DNA of 64,000 nt from Bradyrhizobium erythrophlei (GCF_900129505.1 NZ_LT670818.1:4745001-4809000); one strand, 5' to 3'; counted from the stretch's first letter, positions 9,707-19,466 are shown. The notes: generated from the sequence alone by a model not told the origin. Numbers and translations are program-made.

Positions 9707-10981
9707 CTACGGCATGCTCAGTTCGTGGCGGCCCACGACCATCCAGTGCACTTCATCGGGGCCGTCGGCGAAGCGCAGATGGCGCACGTCGGTGTACATC
9801 TCGGCTAGCGGGGTCCATTGCGAAATACCGGTCGCGCCGTGCATCTGGATCGCCTGGTCGATGATCTTGCAGGCGCGCTCGGGTACCATGGCCTTGACCA
9901 TGCTGACCCAGATCCGCGCTTCCTTGTTGCCGAGCACGTCCATCGCCTTGGCGGCCTTCAGCACCATCAGCCGCATCGCCTCGATCTCGCAGCGCGCCTG
10001 GGCAATGATCTGCAGATTGCCGCCGAGTTGCGCGATCTTCTTGCCGAAGGCCTCGCGGGTCAGGCCGCGCGACACCATCAGATCGAGCGCCTTTTCCGCC
10101 TTGCCGATCGTGCGCATGCAGTGATGGATGCGGCCGGGGCCGAGGCGGACCTGCGATATCTCGAAGCCGCGACCCTCGCCGAGCAGCATGTTGTCCCTGG
10201 GCACCCTGACATTGTTGAAGCGCAGATGCATGTGTCCGCGCGGTGCATGGTCGTGTCCAAACACGTGCATTGGACCGATGATCTCGACACCGGGCGTGTC
10301 CTTGGGGACCAGAATCTGGGACTGCTGCTTGCTGGGGGCTGCGTCCGGATTGGTCTTCACCATCACGATCATGATCTTGCAGCGGGGATCGCCGAGGCCG
10401 GAAATGTAGTATTTCTCGCCGTTGATCACCCATTCGTCGCCGACGAGTTTTGCGCTTGTCGAAATATTCTTGGCGTCCGATGAGGCGACATTGGGCTCGG
10501 TCATGGCGTAGGCGGAGCGGATTTCGCCGTTCAGGAGCGGCTTCAGCCATTTCTCCTTCTGCGCGGGCGTGCCGACGCGCTCCAGCACTTCCATGTTGCC
10601 GGTATCGGGCGCCGAGCAGTTCATGGTTTCCGAGGCCAGCGGGCACTTGCCGAGTTCGGCGGCGATATAGGCGTAGTCCAGATTCTTCAGGCCTTCGCCG
10701 GTCTCGGCCTTCGGCAGGAAGAAATTCCACAAGCCCACTTCCTTGGCCCTGGCCTTGGCTTTTTCCAGCACCTCGATCTGGCCCGGGGTAAAGCTCCAGC
10801 GATCGGTCTTTTTCTCGCCGAGCCGGTAGAACTCCGCCGCCATCGGGTCGACCGTCTCCCGGATGAACTGCCGCACGTGGTCATAAAGCGGCCGGACCTG
10901 CTCCGACATCCGCAAATCGTTGAGTTCGTCCTCCGGGCTGAGAGTGTAGGACGTCGTGCGGGGCACGTAGGCGTGTTTCAT
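9707..10981 (-). CDS. Acyl-CoA dehydrogenase, ACAD10/11-like
   Basis: A 424-residue FAD acyl-CoA dehydrogenase. The substrate/FAD loop reads 'AYAMTEPNVASSDAKNI' and the C-terminus 'RFADGPDEVHWMVV', the DGPDEVH form typical of the ACAD10/11 branch rather than the EGTSEI form of straight-chain beta-oxidation enzymes. In that branch the enzyme is linked to 4-hydroxyacyl-CoA metabolism with an APH-type kinase; such a kinase gene is at 18479-19465. The ATG at 10981 is selected because GGGAG lies six bases upstream; an in-frame upstream extension to 11080 lacks such a site. The assignment to the ACAD10/11 branch rests on motif reading only. Confidence 0.9.
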   Translation of the reverse strand: MKHAYVPRTTSYTLSPEDELNDLRMSEQVRPLYDHVRQFIRETVDPMAAEFYRLGEKKTDRWSFTPGQIEVLEKAKARAKEVGLWNFFLPKAETGEGLKNLDYAYIAAELGKCPLASETMNCSAPDTGNMEVLERVGTPAQKEKWLKPLLNGEIRSAYAMTEPNVASSDAKNISTSAKLVGDEWVINGEKYYISGLGDPRCKIMIVMVKTNPDAAPSKQQSQILVPKDTPGVEIIGPMHVFGHDHAPRGHMHLRFNNVRVPRDNMLLGEGRGFEISQVRLGPGRIHHCMRTIGKAEKALDLMVSRGLTREAFGKKIAQLGGNLQIIAQARCEIEAMRLMVLKAAKAMDVLGNKEARIWVSMVKAMVPERACKIIDQAIQMHGATGISQWTPLAEMYTDVRHLRFADGPDEVHWMVVGRHELSMP

Positions 10982-11275
10982 GTGGTTCTCCCATTCGGCA
11001 CAGATCGTTTGTTTCCCGTTCGTTCGGGTCGCGCTGTGCTCGTTGCGGGGAATGTAGACGGCGGTGCGGGCTTTGCACAAGCAGGCGAGGGGCCGCGCCC
11101 TTCAAGGACTGCCGGAATAAGCGTTTTCATTTTATTAACACTGCGCTGTCGGCCTGACGGGCCCATTTGGCTGAAAAGGACTTGAAGCGATACCGGCGCG
11201 CCCACACATGTGCCCTGTTCCCAAAAATCGTCCGATTCCGGCTGCAAGGTTTGGCTGGAGACAGAACAGGACCCC

Positions 11276-11485
11276 GTGGAAAAGGAAGCAAAAACCGACG
11301 CCGAGCTCGAGGACATGATTCTTCAGAGGCTGTTGATCGGCGGTGTGTTCGTGTCGGTACGCAGAGATGAGATTCTCGGCTGGCGACCGATGGTCGTGAC
11401 TGCGCCCAAGCACACCAGGAACGCGCAGGAACTCGCCGACAAGATAGCCGCGGAGCTGCGAAAGAAGTTCACGCTGAAGGATTGA
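11276..11485 (+). CDS. Small conserved hypothetical protein
   Basis: A 69-residue basic/acidic soluble protein (if started at the GTG at 11276, with AGGA four bases upstream). It has an acidic N-terminal helix ('TDAELEDMILQRLLIGG'), a central 'VFVSVRRDEILGWRP' strand and a charged C-terminal helix ending in 'LRKKFTLKD'. Small proteins of similar pattern occur in bradyrhizobia according to memory, but no function is known. A longer ATG start at 11210 would add residues of unlikely composition. Stands between the divergent acyl-CoA dehydrogenase and the convergent spoVR gene. Confidence 0.6.
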   Translation: MEKEAKTDAELEDMILQRLLIGGVFVSVRRDEILGWRPMVVTAPKHTRNAQELADKIAAELRKKFTLKD

Positions 11486-11536
11486 CGGGGCCGAGCCGGC
11501 TGTTGTCGCCGAGCGGGCTTTGCTGGTCGCAGCTAT

Positions 11537-13084
11537 TTACGCGGCGGCGGCAGCGAGTTCGCGCGGGTTCGCCACGTATTCCTTCAGGACCGTGCCCGAG
11601 GTGTCGATTTCAGCGAGCGATACGTCGTAGCTCCAGAGATCGGCCAGATGCTGAAGAACGCGCTTCGCATCCGTCTCGTTCAGCTGCGCTCCCTTCACCA
11701 CGGAATGACGCAACATCAGGCGGCGATCGCCCGCCAGGTCTACGTCGACCACCTCTATGTTGGGGTCGATGTAACCGACGTCGTACTGCCGCGCCAATTC
11801 GCTGCGAACCCGGCGATAGCCGCGTTCGTTATGAATGGCGCTGACGAGGACGCCGGCGCTTTCCTTGGGATCGTCATGCAGATGGAATAATCGCAGGCGC
11901 CGCATCAGCCGCGGGCTGAGGAACTGGCTGATGAAGCTCTCATCGCGATAATTCGCCCAGATGTCGCGCAGCACCGCCATCACGTCGCCAGTCCCGGCAA
12001 TGTCCGGAAACCACTCGCGGTCCTCCGCGTCGGGATTGGTGACGATGCCTTCGATGTCCTGCATCATCGCGAAGCCGAGCGCGTAGGGGTTGAAGCCGGA
12101 AAAGCGCTGGTCGTCGAACTCGGGCTGAAACACCACATTGGTGTGCGACTGCAGGAACTCGAGGAAATTGCCGTCGGAAATCTGCCCCTTTTCGTGCAGC
12201 CGCGTCATGATGCGGTAATGCACATAGGTGGCGGTGCCCTCGTTCATGACCTTGGTCTGGCTCTGCGGATAGAAATACTGCGCGATGTGCCGCACGATCC
12301 GGAGCACCTCGCGCTGCCAGGGGCGCAGGCGAGGCGCGGTCTTTTCCAGGAAGTACAACAGATTTTCCTGAGGCATCCCAAGCAGCTTGCGACGCCGCTC
12401 GGCGTTCAGCAATTCGGGGCTCTTGATCGGCCCGGTCGGCACGGTTCGCCACAAATCGTTGAATGCGCTCTCCTCGTGCTGACGGCGCTCGCCGGCGCGC
12501 TTTTCCTCGGCGCGAAGATCCAGCGTTTTCTTGCCGGGATAGCGGTCGATGCCGTGCGACATCAGAGCGTGCGCCGCATCCAGCGTCTGCTCGACCGCCA
12601 GCCGGCCGTGACGCTCCTCGCATTGCGCAATGTAGGTTTTGGCAAAATCGAGATAATCGAGAATTCCGTCGGCATCCGTCCATTGCTTGAAAAGATAGTT
12701 GTTCTTAAAGAAATGATTGTGGCCGAACGCCGCGTGGGCGATCACCAGCGCCTGCATGGTCGCGGTGTTCTCCTCCATCAAATAGGAAATGCACGGCGAG
12801 CTGTTGATCACGATCTCGTAGGCGAGGCCCATCAGGCCCTTGCGGTAGAACGCCTCCTGGTGGGCGAAATGCTTGCCGAACGACCAGTGCTTGTAGAACA
12901 GCGGCATGCCGACCGAGGAATACGCATCCAGCATCTGTTCGGCAGTGATGACCTCGATCTGGTTCGGGTAGGTGTCGAGCCCGAGTTCGGATCGTGCGAT
13001 CTCCTCGCAGGCATCGTGGATGCGCTGCAGTGTCTGGAAGTCCCAGTCCGCTCCCTCGAACAGGCGCTCGCTTGTTGCGGTCAT
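11537..13084 (-). CDS. spoVR: SpoVR family protein
   Basis: A 515-residue member of the SpoVR/YcgB family, a broadly conserved protein of unknown biochemistry named for a Bacillus spore-cortex gene and linked in proteobacteria to stationary phase and stress. Family-typical stretches include 'YWSFGKHFAHQE'-like 'KHWSFGKHFAHQEAFYRKG', 'MEENTATMQALVIAHAAFGHN' and 'VMNEGTATYVHYRI' with a histidine-rich core. It is the last gene of the prkA - yeaH-like - spoVR operon: its ATG overlaps the upstream stop codon by four bases (ATGA), so the two are translationally coupled. Confidence 0.95.
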   Translation of the reverse strand: MTATSERLFEGADWDFQTLQRIHDACEEIARSELGLDTYPNQIEVITAEQMLDAYSSVGMPLFYKHWSFGKHFAHQEAFYRKGLMGLAYEIVINSSPCISYLMEENTATMQALVIAHAAFGHNHFFKNNYLFKQWTDADGILDYLDFAKTYIAQCEERHGRLAVEQTLDAAHALMSHGIDRYPGKKTLDLRAEEKRAGERRQHEESAFNDLWRTVPTGPIKSPELLNAERRRKLLGMPQENLLYFLEKTAPRLRPWQREVLRIVRHIAQYFYPQSQTKVMNEGTATYVHYRIMTRLHEKGQISDGNFLEFLQSHTNVVFQPEFDDQRFSGFNPYALGFAMMQDIEGIVTNPDAEDREWFPDIAGTGDVMAVLRDIWANYRDESFISQFLSPRLMRRLRLFHLHDDPKESAGVLVSAIHNERGYRRVRSELARQYDVGYIDPNIEVVDVDLAGDRRLMLRHSVVKGAQLNETDAKRVLQHLADLWSYDVSLAEIDTSGTVLKEYVANPRELAAAAA

Positions 13085-14358
13085 AACGCGACTTTCTCAT
13101 GTTTGCGGCGGCGCTGAAAGAGATCGTGAAACACCGGAAAGATCTCGCTTCGCTCGCTGACCTTGCGGATCGACAGCGGCGCTCCGTCGGCGCGCAGACG
13201 CTGGTACAGCGTCCAAAGCGAGGAATCGGGCATGTCGAACGTGCTGCCGCCGGTCTCGCCGACCTCAAGGTAGGCGAAAAACTGACTCACCGGCAATATC
13301 TTCTCGGTAAGCAGCTGGCTCACCGCAGCGCTGTCCGAATTGGAGTTGTCTCCGTCGGAAGCCTGGGCGGCATAGATGTTCCAGTCCGCGGGGCGAAACC
13401 GTGACCGCACGATGTCGTGCATGGCCTCCAGCGCGCTCGACACCAGGGTACCGCCCGACGCCGGCCCGTGAAAGAAGGTATCCTCGTCGACTTCCTCGGC
13501 CCGGTCGGTATGACGAATGAAGACGATCTCCACATGCCGATAGCGCCGCGTCAGAAACACGTAGAGCAGCATGTAGAAGCGCTTGGCCAGGTCCTTCATG
13601 TGTTCGGACATCGAGCCGGACACGTCCATCAGGCAGAACATCACGGCCTGGGCTACCGGCTTCGGCACGGTTTCAAAGCGGCGGAATCGGATGTCGATCG
13701 GATCGATGAACGGAATCCGCCGAAGTTTTGCCTTTAATGCCTCGATCTCGGCCAACAGCACGCTGCGGCGTGCGTCGTCGCAATCGGCGAGTTCAGCCTC
13801 AAGCTCGGCTATCGTCTCAGCCCGCGGTCGTTTTAACGCGACCCGCCGAGCCAGCGCGAGGCGAACCGTGCGGCTGACCGAGAGGTTCGCCGGTGAGCCG
13901 GAAGTCGTATAGCCGGCCCGGCGAAGCCCCTCGCTCTCCGCCTGGGCGAGCTTGCGCTTGGCGAGATCCGGTAATTCGAGATCGTCGAGGAACAGATCTA
14001 CGAATTCATCGCGGCTGAGGACGAACCGGAAGGCGTCTTCGCCGTCGCCTTCACCCGCCCCGGATCCCTTTTGCCGGCTTTCGCCGGACCGCGGAAGGAT
14101 GTCGCCTTCCACGAATTTCTTGTTTCCGGGCAGCACCATGTCGCGGGTGCCGCCTTCGCGACGAAAGCGAGGTTCATGCATCCCGTCGAGCGGGATGCTG
14201 ACCTCGCCGCCTTCCAGGACGTCCTTGATGTCGCGGTCCTGCGAGGACTTCTTGACCGCGCCCTGAACCAGCGCCTTGGCACGGCGCAGGAACCTTTGGC
14301 GGTTCTCCAGGCTCTTGCTGCCCGGATTCAGGCGCCTGTCGATGATATGCATGGCCAC
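13081..14358 (-). CDS. YeaH/YhbH family protein (DUF444), VWA-like
   Basis: A 425-residue DUF444 protein. The N-terminus 'IIDRRLNPGSKSLENRQRF' matches E. coli YeaH, and a MIDAS-type metal site DVSGSM lies at residues 245-250 of a von Willebrand A-like domain. A basic, glycine-rich linker runs near residues 92-108. It works with the PrkA/YeaG kinase in stress and nutrient-starvation responses (known for E. coli YeaGH); the molecular role is unclear. The start is either GTG 14358 or ATG 14352. The gene lies 13 bases after prkA and overlaps spoVR by four bases. Confidence 0.95.
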   Translation of the reverse strand: MAMHIIDRRLNPGSKSLENRQRFLRRAKALVQGAVKKSSQDRDIKDVLEGGEVSIPLDGMHEPRFRREGGTRDMVLPGNKKFVEGDILPRSGESRQKGSGAGEGDGEDAFRFVLSRDEFVDLFLDDLELPDLAKRKLAQAESEGLRRAGYTTSGSPANLSVSRTVRLALARRVALKRPRAETIAELEAELADCDDARRSVLLAEIEALKAKLRRIPFIDPIDIRFRRFETVPKPVAQAVMFCLMDVSGSMSEHMKDLAKRFYMLLYVFLTRRYRHVEIVFIRHTDRAEEVDEDTFFHGPASGGTLVSSALEAMHDIVRSRFRPADWNIYAAQASDGDNSNSDSAAVSQLLTEKILPVSQFFAYLEVGETGGSTFDMPDSSLWTLYQRLRADGAPLSIRKVSERSEIFPVFHDLFQRRRKHEKVAL

Positions 14359-14371
14359 TGTTGCATCCGTC

Positions 14372-16315
14372 CTAGCCGGCTTGCTTCACGCGCATGTACC
14401 ATTCGACGAGCCGTCGTACCTGACGTTCGGTATAGCCGCGGTCGACCATCCGTTCGACAAACTCGCCGTGCTTCTTTTCGGTATCGCCGTCCTTCTTGGT
14501 GCCGAACGAGATCACGGGAAGAAGGTCTTCGACCTGGGAGAATATCCGTTTCTCGATGACTTCGCGGATTTTTTCATAGCTGGTCCATGACGGATTCTTT
14601 CCGCTGTGCTGGGCACGCGACCGCAGCGAGAACTTGACGACCTCGTTGCGGAAGTCCTTCGGGTTGGCGATACCCGCAGGTTTCTCGATCTTGGTCAGTT
14701 CCTGGTTCAGAAGCTCGCGATTGAGCAGCTGGCCGGTATCTGGGTCCTTGAAATCCTGGTCTTCAATCCAGGCATCGGCGTAATCCACATAGCGGTCGAA
14801 CAGGTTCTGTCCGTAATCCGAGTAGGATTCGAGATAGGCCTTTTGGATCTCGTGACCGATGAATTCCGCATAGCGTGGCACGAGCTCGGCCTTGATGAAT
14901 TCGAGGTAGCGCTTTTCGACTTCATCGGGCAGTTGCTCGCGGCGGATCGCGTGCTCGAGCGTATACATCAGATGCACTGGGTCGGCGCCGAGTTCCGTGG
15001 TGTCGTGATTGTAGGTAGCGGCGAGAATTTTGAACGCGAAGCGCGTCGAGACGCCATCCATGCCTTCGTCGACGCCGGCGGCGTCCTTGTATTCCTGAAC
15101 GCTGCGGGCTTTCGGGTCGGATTCCTTGAGGCTTTCGCCGTCATAGACCCGCATTTTTGCAAACACGGTCGAGTTCTCGTGCTTGCGCAGGCGTGACATC
15201 ACCGAAAAGCGCGCCAATGTCTCCAGGGTCGCCGGCGCACATGGCGCGGAGGCGAGTTCGGATCCCTGAATGAGCTTCTCGTAGATCTTCTGCTCCTCGG
15301 TCACCCGCAGGCAGTAGGGCACCTTGATGACGCAAATGCGATCGATGAAGGCTTCGTTGTTCTTGTTGGCCTTGAAGCTTTGCCATTCGGATTCGTTCGA
15401 ATGCGCGAGAACGACACCGGTAAAGGGAATCGCGCCGATATTTTCGGTGCCGATATAGTTGCTCTCCTGCGTCGCCGTCAGCAGCGGATGCAGCATCTTG
15501 ATCGGCGCCTTGAACATCTCGACGAATTCGAGAATGCCCTGGTTGGCGCGGTTGAGGCCGCCGGAATAGCTGTAGGCGTCCGGGTCGTTCTGGGCAAAGG
15601 TCTCCAGCTTGCGGATGTCGACCTTGCCGACGAGTGACGAGATGTCCTGGTTGTTCTCGTCACCGGGCTCTGTCTTGGCAATCGCAATCTGCCGCAGGCG
15701 CGAGGGCTGGATGCGGGCGACGCGGAATTGCGAAATATCTCCGCCGAAGGCTTCGAGCCGCTTGTAGCACCACGGGCTCATCAGGCCGCTCAGCCGGCGG
15801 CGCGGAATGCCATACTTTTCCTCGATCATCGGCCCCAGCGTGTCCGGATCGAACAGGCTGAGAGGGCTCTCGAACACCGGACTGAGTTCGTCGCCCGCCT
15901 TCAACACATAGATCGGGTGGACCTCCATCAATGACTTCAGCCGTTCGGCAAGCGATGATTTTCCGCCGCCTACCGGTCCGAGCAGATAAAGAATCTGCTT
16001 GCGCTCTTCCAGACCCTGCGCCGCATGCCGAAAGAACCCGACGATGCGCTCGATGGTTTCTTCCATGCCGTAGAATCCGGCGAAGGCCGGATAGGCCCGC
16101 ATCGTCCTGTTCAAAAAAATACGGCCAAGGCGTGGGTCCCTGGCCGTGTCGATCATTTGAGGTTCGCCGATCGCAGCCAGGAGCCGCTCAGCGGCGTTGG
16201 CATATCGCATTGGATCGCCCCGACACGATTCCAGATATTCGGCCATCGACATTTCGGTTTCGCTGCGCGCCTCAAAGGAGCGGGCGAAAGCGTTGAACAG
16301 AGAATCGTTGTACAT
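14372..16315 (-). CDS. prkA: PrkA family serine protein kinase (YeaG-like AAA+ protein)
   Basis: A 647-residue cytosolic kinase with an N-terminal AAA+ domain and a C-terminal PrkA kinase-like region. The P-loop GPVGGGKS is at about residues 113-120. Length and content match E. coli YeaG and Bacillus PrkA, which act in stress adaptation; Bacillus PrkA has also been reported to be a protease. The ATG at 16315 has AGGAGAAGG just upstream; the alternative start at 16330 would place that site inside the coding sequence. First gene of a three-gene operon with the YeaH-like and SpoVR proteins. The promoter should lie in the roughly 425-base space upstream. Confidence 0.96.
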   Translation of the reverse strand: MYNDSLFNAFARSFEARSETEMSMAEYLESCRGDPMRYANAAERLLAAIGEPQMIDTARDPRLGRIFLNRTMRAYPAFAGFYGMEETIERIVGFFRHAAQGLEERKQILYLLGPVGGGKSSLAERLKSLMEVHPIYVLKAGDELSPVFESPLSLFDPDTLGPMIEEKYGIPRRRLSGLMSPWCYKRLEAFGGDISQFRVARIQPSRLRQIAIAKTEPGDENNQDISSLVGKVDIRKLETFAQNDPDAYSYSGGLNRANQGILEFVEMFKAPIKMLHPLLTATQESNYIGTENIGAIPFTGVVLAHSNESEWQSFKANKNNEAFIDRICVIKVPYCLRVTEEQKIYEKLIQGSELASAPCAPATLETLARFSVMSRLRKHENSTVFAKMRVYDGESLKESDPKARSVQEYKDAAGVDEGMDGVSTRFAFKILAATYNHDTTELGADPVHLMYTLEHAIRREQLPDEVEKRYLEFIKAELVPRYAEFIGHEIQKAYLESYSDYGQNLFDRYVDYADAWIEDQDFKDPDTGQLLNRELLNQELTKIEKPAGIANPKDFRNEVVKFSLRSRAQHSGKNPSWTSYEKIREVIEKRIFSQVEDLLPVISFGTKKDGDTEKKHGEFVERMVDRGYTERQVRRLVEWYMRVKQAG

Positions 16316-16740
16316 GATCCTTCTCCTCATGCGGTTAGCTGAACTACTGGAACGCGAGGCAAAGGTTCCCTATAACCGCCGCCCGTCCCTTCACGAATCA
16401 GCACCTAGGCTTGTGGTCGATTGAACACGCGACCGACTTCGCTGCGCAATGCATGGCGCGGGCAGCGACTGGGTTATAAGCAGGCAAATTGCCGAATAAT
16501 TGGGCGAACCGGTTCCCTTCGCCGAATTTTGAAATGATTTTTGCGGGTGTTACCGCGCTGCAACATCGATTTAAGCTCTAAAAACAGGCTACGGGCAACT
16601 ACATAAGCCCGATACCCGCTGAATTCCAGACGCGTTCCCTCAGAAAGCGGCGGGATGGTGCGGGCACTCAAACGCACGATCGTGCGTCGAGGGAATCCCA
16701 AGCTTCGCATGAATGCTTCGCATCGCCCGGAAGGATGCGA
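16316..16740. other. Intergenic region upstream of prkA
   Basis: No gene is supported in these 425 bases, which are AT-richer than the neighbours and must hold the prkA operon promoter (reading leftwards). A perfect 16-base palindrome, acgcacgatcgtgcgt, lies at 16672-16687, about 54 bases beyond the stop of the SDR gene. It has no T-run, so it could be an operator or part of a weak terminator. No confident -35/-10 or -24/-12 pair was recognised. Confidence 0.5.
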
Positions 16741-17520
16741 TCAAAACGCCGTATAGCCGCCATCGATCACAAGGCAGTCGGCGGTGTGATAGGACGACGC
16801 CTTGCTCATGAGATAAACCGCGATGCCGCCGAAATCCTCCGGCTCGCCGAACCGCCGCACCGGTATCCGCGGCATCACATTGGCCACGAATTTCTCGTTC
16901 GCCATGATGCCGGCGGTCATCTCGCTCTTGATCCAGCCGGGCAGGATGGCGTTGGCGGTGACGCCCTGGCGCGCCAGTTCGACTGCGAGGGCGCGGCACA
17001 GCGCGTTGATCGCGGCCTTGGTCGCGGCGTAATGCTCGTTGCGCGCGGTGCCGAACAGCGAGGCGAGGCTCGAGGTCGCGACCAGCCGGCCGAAACGATC
17101 GCCGGCCTCGGCGCGCTCGGTCATGTGGCGCGCGGCGGCCTGGAACACGTGGAAAACGCCGTCGAGATTGGTTGCGAACATTTTGCGCCATTCATCTTCG
17201 GTGCGGTCGATGAAGGCGCGCCGTCCGCCGCCGCCGATGCCGGCGTTGGCAAAGCAGCCGTCGACCCGGCCGAAAGCATCCAGCGTCGCCTTCATCGCAG
17301 CCTTGACGGAAGCCGCATCGCTGACGTCGCAGATACGGGTATCAACTTTGCCCGGAGCGCCGGCCATGGTCGCCGCTGCGCTCTTGTTCTTCTCGGCATT
17401 GCGGCCCCAGATCGAAACGCCGCAGCCGGCCGCGACCAGCGCCTGCGCGATGCCAAGGCCGATGCCGCCATTGCCGCCGGTGATGACCGCGACGCGGCCG
17501 GTGAGGTCGAACATGCTCAT
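16741..17520 (-). CDS. Short-chain dehydrogenase/reductase
   Basis: A 259-residue NAD(P)-dependent oxidoreductase of the classical SDR family. The cofactor motif TGGNGGIG is near residues 14-21, NAGIG near 92-96, the catalytic serine in 'ATSSLASLFG', and YxxxK in 'HYAATKAAINAL'. Such enzymes interconvert hydroxyl and keto groups; near acyl-CoA genes it may oxidise a hydroxyacyl-CoA. It is divergent from the enoyl-CoA hydratase and kinase genes at 17691-19465, with about 170 bases between, and may belong to the same pathway (LvaD in the levulinate pathway is also an SDR). Substrate unknown. Confidence 0.92.
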   Translation of the reverse strand: MSMFDLTGRVAVITGGNGGIGLGIAQALVAAGCGVSIWGRNAEKNKSAAATMAGAPGKVDTRICDVSDAASVKAAMKATLDAFGRVDGCFANAGIGGGGRRAFIDRTEDEWRKMFATNLDGVFHVFQAAARHMTERAEAGDRFGRLVATSSLASLFGTARNEHYAATKAAINALCRALAVELARQGVTANAILPGWIKSEMTAGIMANEKFVANVMPRIPVRRFGEPEDFGGIAVYLMSKASSYHTADCLVIDGGYTAF

Positions 17521-17690
17521 GAGCGTTTCCAGTCTGGTCCGGCGCGCGTCAGGCCGTGCGTCCGTTGAGGGCCGATGTTCTCTTTACAACCATGGACAAG
17601 CCCGTTGAGAAAATCAAATATGGGTTCAAGACCAAAACCCTTTGTGCCGCGAGACGAAATAACGCGGCCCCACAACCCAAGAGGAAACAG

Positions 17691-18482
17691 ATGCAGTTCA
17701 AGCACGTCACGCTGGAGTTCGACGGTCCGGTGGCGATCCTCAAGCTCGACCACCAGGAGGTGATGAACGCCGTGTCGATCGACATGCTGGGCAGTCTCGG
17801 CGAGGCGCTCGACGAAATCGACGACAAGAAGGCCGAGGTCCGTTGTCTGGTCCTCACCGGCGCCGGGCGCGCATTCTGCACCGGCGCCAATCTGCAGGGC
17901 CGCAACAATCAGAAGCCGGGCAGGAGCAATGCCGGCGCGGCGCTGGAGACCGCGTTCCACCCGTTCCTGCGGCGGCTGCGCAACCTGCATTGCCCGATCG
18001 TCACCTCGGTGAACGGACCGGCCGCCGGCGCCGGCATGAGCTTCGCGCTGATGGGCGACATGATCCTGTGCGCGCGCTCGTCGCATTTCCTGCAGGCGTT
18101 TCGGCGCATCGGCCTGGTGCCGGATTGCGGATCGACCTGGCTGCTGCCGCGGCTGATCGGCAAGGCGCGCTCGGTCGAACTGTCCCTGATGGGAGAGCGG
18201 CTGCCGGCCGAGAAGGCGCTGGAATGGGGCTTGGTCAACCGGGTCTATGACGATGCAACCTTAATGGAGGAAACCATGAAGCTCGCGCATGAGCTGGCGA
18301 ACGGTCCGACGATCGCGCTGTCGCTGATCCGCAAGCTGTATTGGGATAGCCCGGAAAACTCCTTCGAAGATCAGCTCAACCTCGAATACGAATCGCAGCG
18401 GATTGCGGGGCGCGCGGAGGATTTCAAGGAGGGCGTCACGGCCTTCCTCGAGAAGCGTCCGGCGAAGTTCAAAGGCAAATGA
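17691..18482 (+). CDS. Enoyl-CoA hydratase/isomerase family protein
   Basis: A 263-residue crotonase-fold protein. The oxyanion-hole stretches are 'GAGRAFCTGANLQG' and 'NGPAAGAGMSFALMGD', and the C-terminus 'FKEGVTAFLEKRPAKFKGK' is typical of hydratases. It probably hydrates or isomerises an enoyl-CoA. The ATG at 17691 has AGAGGA six bases upstream; an in-frame extension to 17556 looks non-coding. The stop codon overlaps the start of the APH-kinase gene by four bases (ATGA), indicating co-translation and a shared pathway. Confidence 0.93.
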   Translation: MQFKHVTLEFDGPVAILKLDHQEVMNAVSIDMLGSLGEALDEIDDKKAEVRCLVLTGAGRAFCTGANLQGRNNQKPGRSNAGAALETAFHPFLRRLRNLHCPIVTSVNGPAAGAGMSFALMGDMILCARSSHFLQAFRRIGLVPDCGSTWLLPRLIGKARSVELSLMGERLPAEKALEWGLVNRVYDDATLMEETMKLAHELANGPTIALSLIRKLYWDSPENSFEDQLNLEYESQRIAGRAEDFKEGVTAFLEKRPAKFKGK

Positions 18483-19465
18483 TCGAGGCGCAACTCGGAC
18501 GCTGCGTCGCCGCCTGGTGTCCGGGCGCGACCGGCGTCACCGGCGCGGCAAAACTCTCCGGCGGCGCCAGCCAGGAGACCTGGACGTTCGCGATCGTGCG
18601 CCCGAGCGGCAATATCGGCGCGATCCTGCGCCGCGCGCCGCCGGGTTACGGCGCTTCGCCGTCGCGGGCGGCCGGGCTCGATGCCGAGGCGGTGCTGATG
18701 CAGCTCGCGTATGAAGCCGGCCTGCCGTCGCCGCGGGTGCTGCATGTGCTGAAGCCGGAGGACGAACTCGGCACAGGCTTCATCATGCAGCGGATCGAGG
18801 GCGAGACCATCGCGCGCAAGATTTTGCGGGACGAGCAATTTGCCGGGGCGCGTCCGATGCTGGCGCGTCAGATCGGCCGGATCGCGGCCGGCATTCACGC
18901 TCTCGATGCGGCGAAATTGCCCAGACTTAGGCAGATGACGTCGACAAAGGAGATTGCGGACCTCGAACGCGAATACCGCGGTTTTGACTGGCCGCGACCG
19001 GTGTTCGAACTGGCGCTGCGCTGGCTGCGCGATCACGATCCGGGGCCATCGGACGAGGTGACGCTGGTCCATGGCGATTTCCGCCACGGCAACCTCATCA
19101 TCGGCCCCGACGGCGTGCGCGCGGTGCTGGACTGGGAACTGGCGCATCTCGGCGATCCCATGGAAGATCTGGGCTGGGTCTGCGTCAATTCCTGGCGCTT
19201 CGGCGAGATCGATAAACCCGTCGGCGGTTTCGGATCGCGCGAGGAACTGTTTGCCGGCTATGCGGCGGCGGGCCGCCGCGCCGATCCCGAACGGGTGAAA
19301 TTCTGGGAAGTGATGGGCACGCTGCGCTGGGGCGTGATGTGCTGCGGCATGATGCAGCGCTTTCGCATCGGCCCCGACCATTCGATGGAGCGCGCCATGA
19401 TCGGCCGGCGCTCGTCGGAAACCGAGATCGATTTGCTGCGATTGCTCGCGCCACGGGAGAAGTGA
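18479..19465 (+). CDS. APH-fold phosphotransferase (LvaA-like hydroxyacyl-CoA kinase candidate)
   Basis: A 328-residue aminoglycoside-phosphotransferase-fold protein. The catalytic loop HGDFRHGN is at about residues 197-204, followed by the DWE metal motif ('AVLDWELAHLGDP'). The N-lobe has 'GGASQETWTFAI'. Proteins of this branch occur fused to or beside ACAD10/11-type dehydrogenases; Pseudomonas putida LvaA phosphorylates 4-hydroxyacyl-CoA in levulinate catabolism. The same role is inferred here from the neighbours: a coupled enoyl-CoA hydratase upstream and a DUF6285 (LvaB-like) gene one base downstream. It is unlikely to be an antibiotic resistance enzyme. Confidence 0.88.
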   Translation: MIEAQLGRCVAAWCPGATGVTGAAKLSGGASQETWTFAIVRPSGNIGAILRRAPPGYGASPSRAAGLDAEAVLMQLAYEAGLPSPRVLHVLKPEDELGTGFIMQRIEGETIARKILRDEQFAGARPMLARQIGRIAAGIHALDAAKLPRLRQMTSTKEIADLEREYRGFDWPRPVFELALRWLRDHDPGPSDEVTLVHGDFRHGNLIIGPDGVRAVLDWELAHLGDPMEDLGWVCVNSWRFGEIDKPVGGFGSREELFAGYAAAGRRADPERVKFWEVMGTLRWGVMCCGMMQRFRIGPDHSMERAMIGRRSSETEIDLLRLLAPREK

Positions 19466-19466
19466 G

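Noticed and set aside
18479..19465. Aminoglycoside resistance kinase
   Set aside because: The fold and motifs are shared, but the context (enoyl-CoA hydratase, DUF6285 partner, acyl-CoA dehydrogenases) points to acyl-CoA metabolism.
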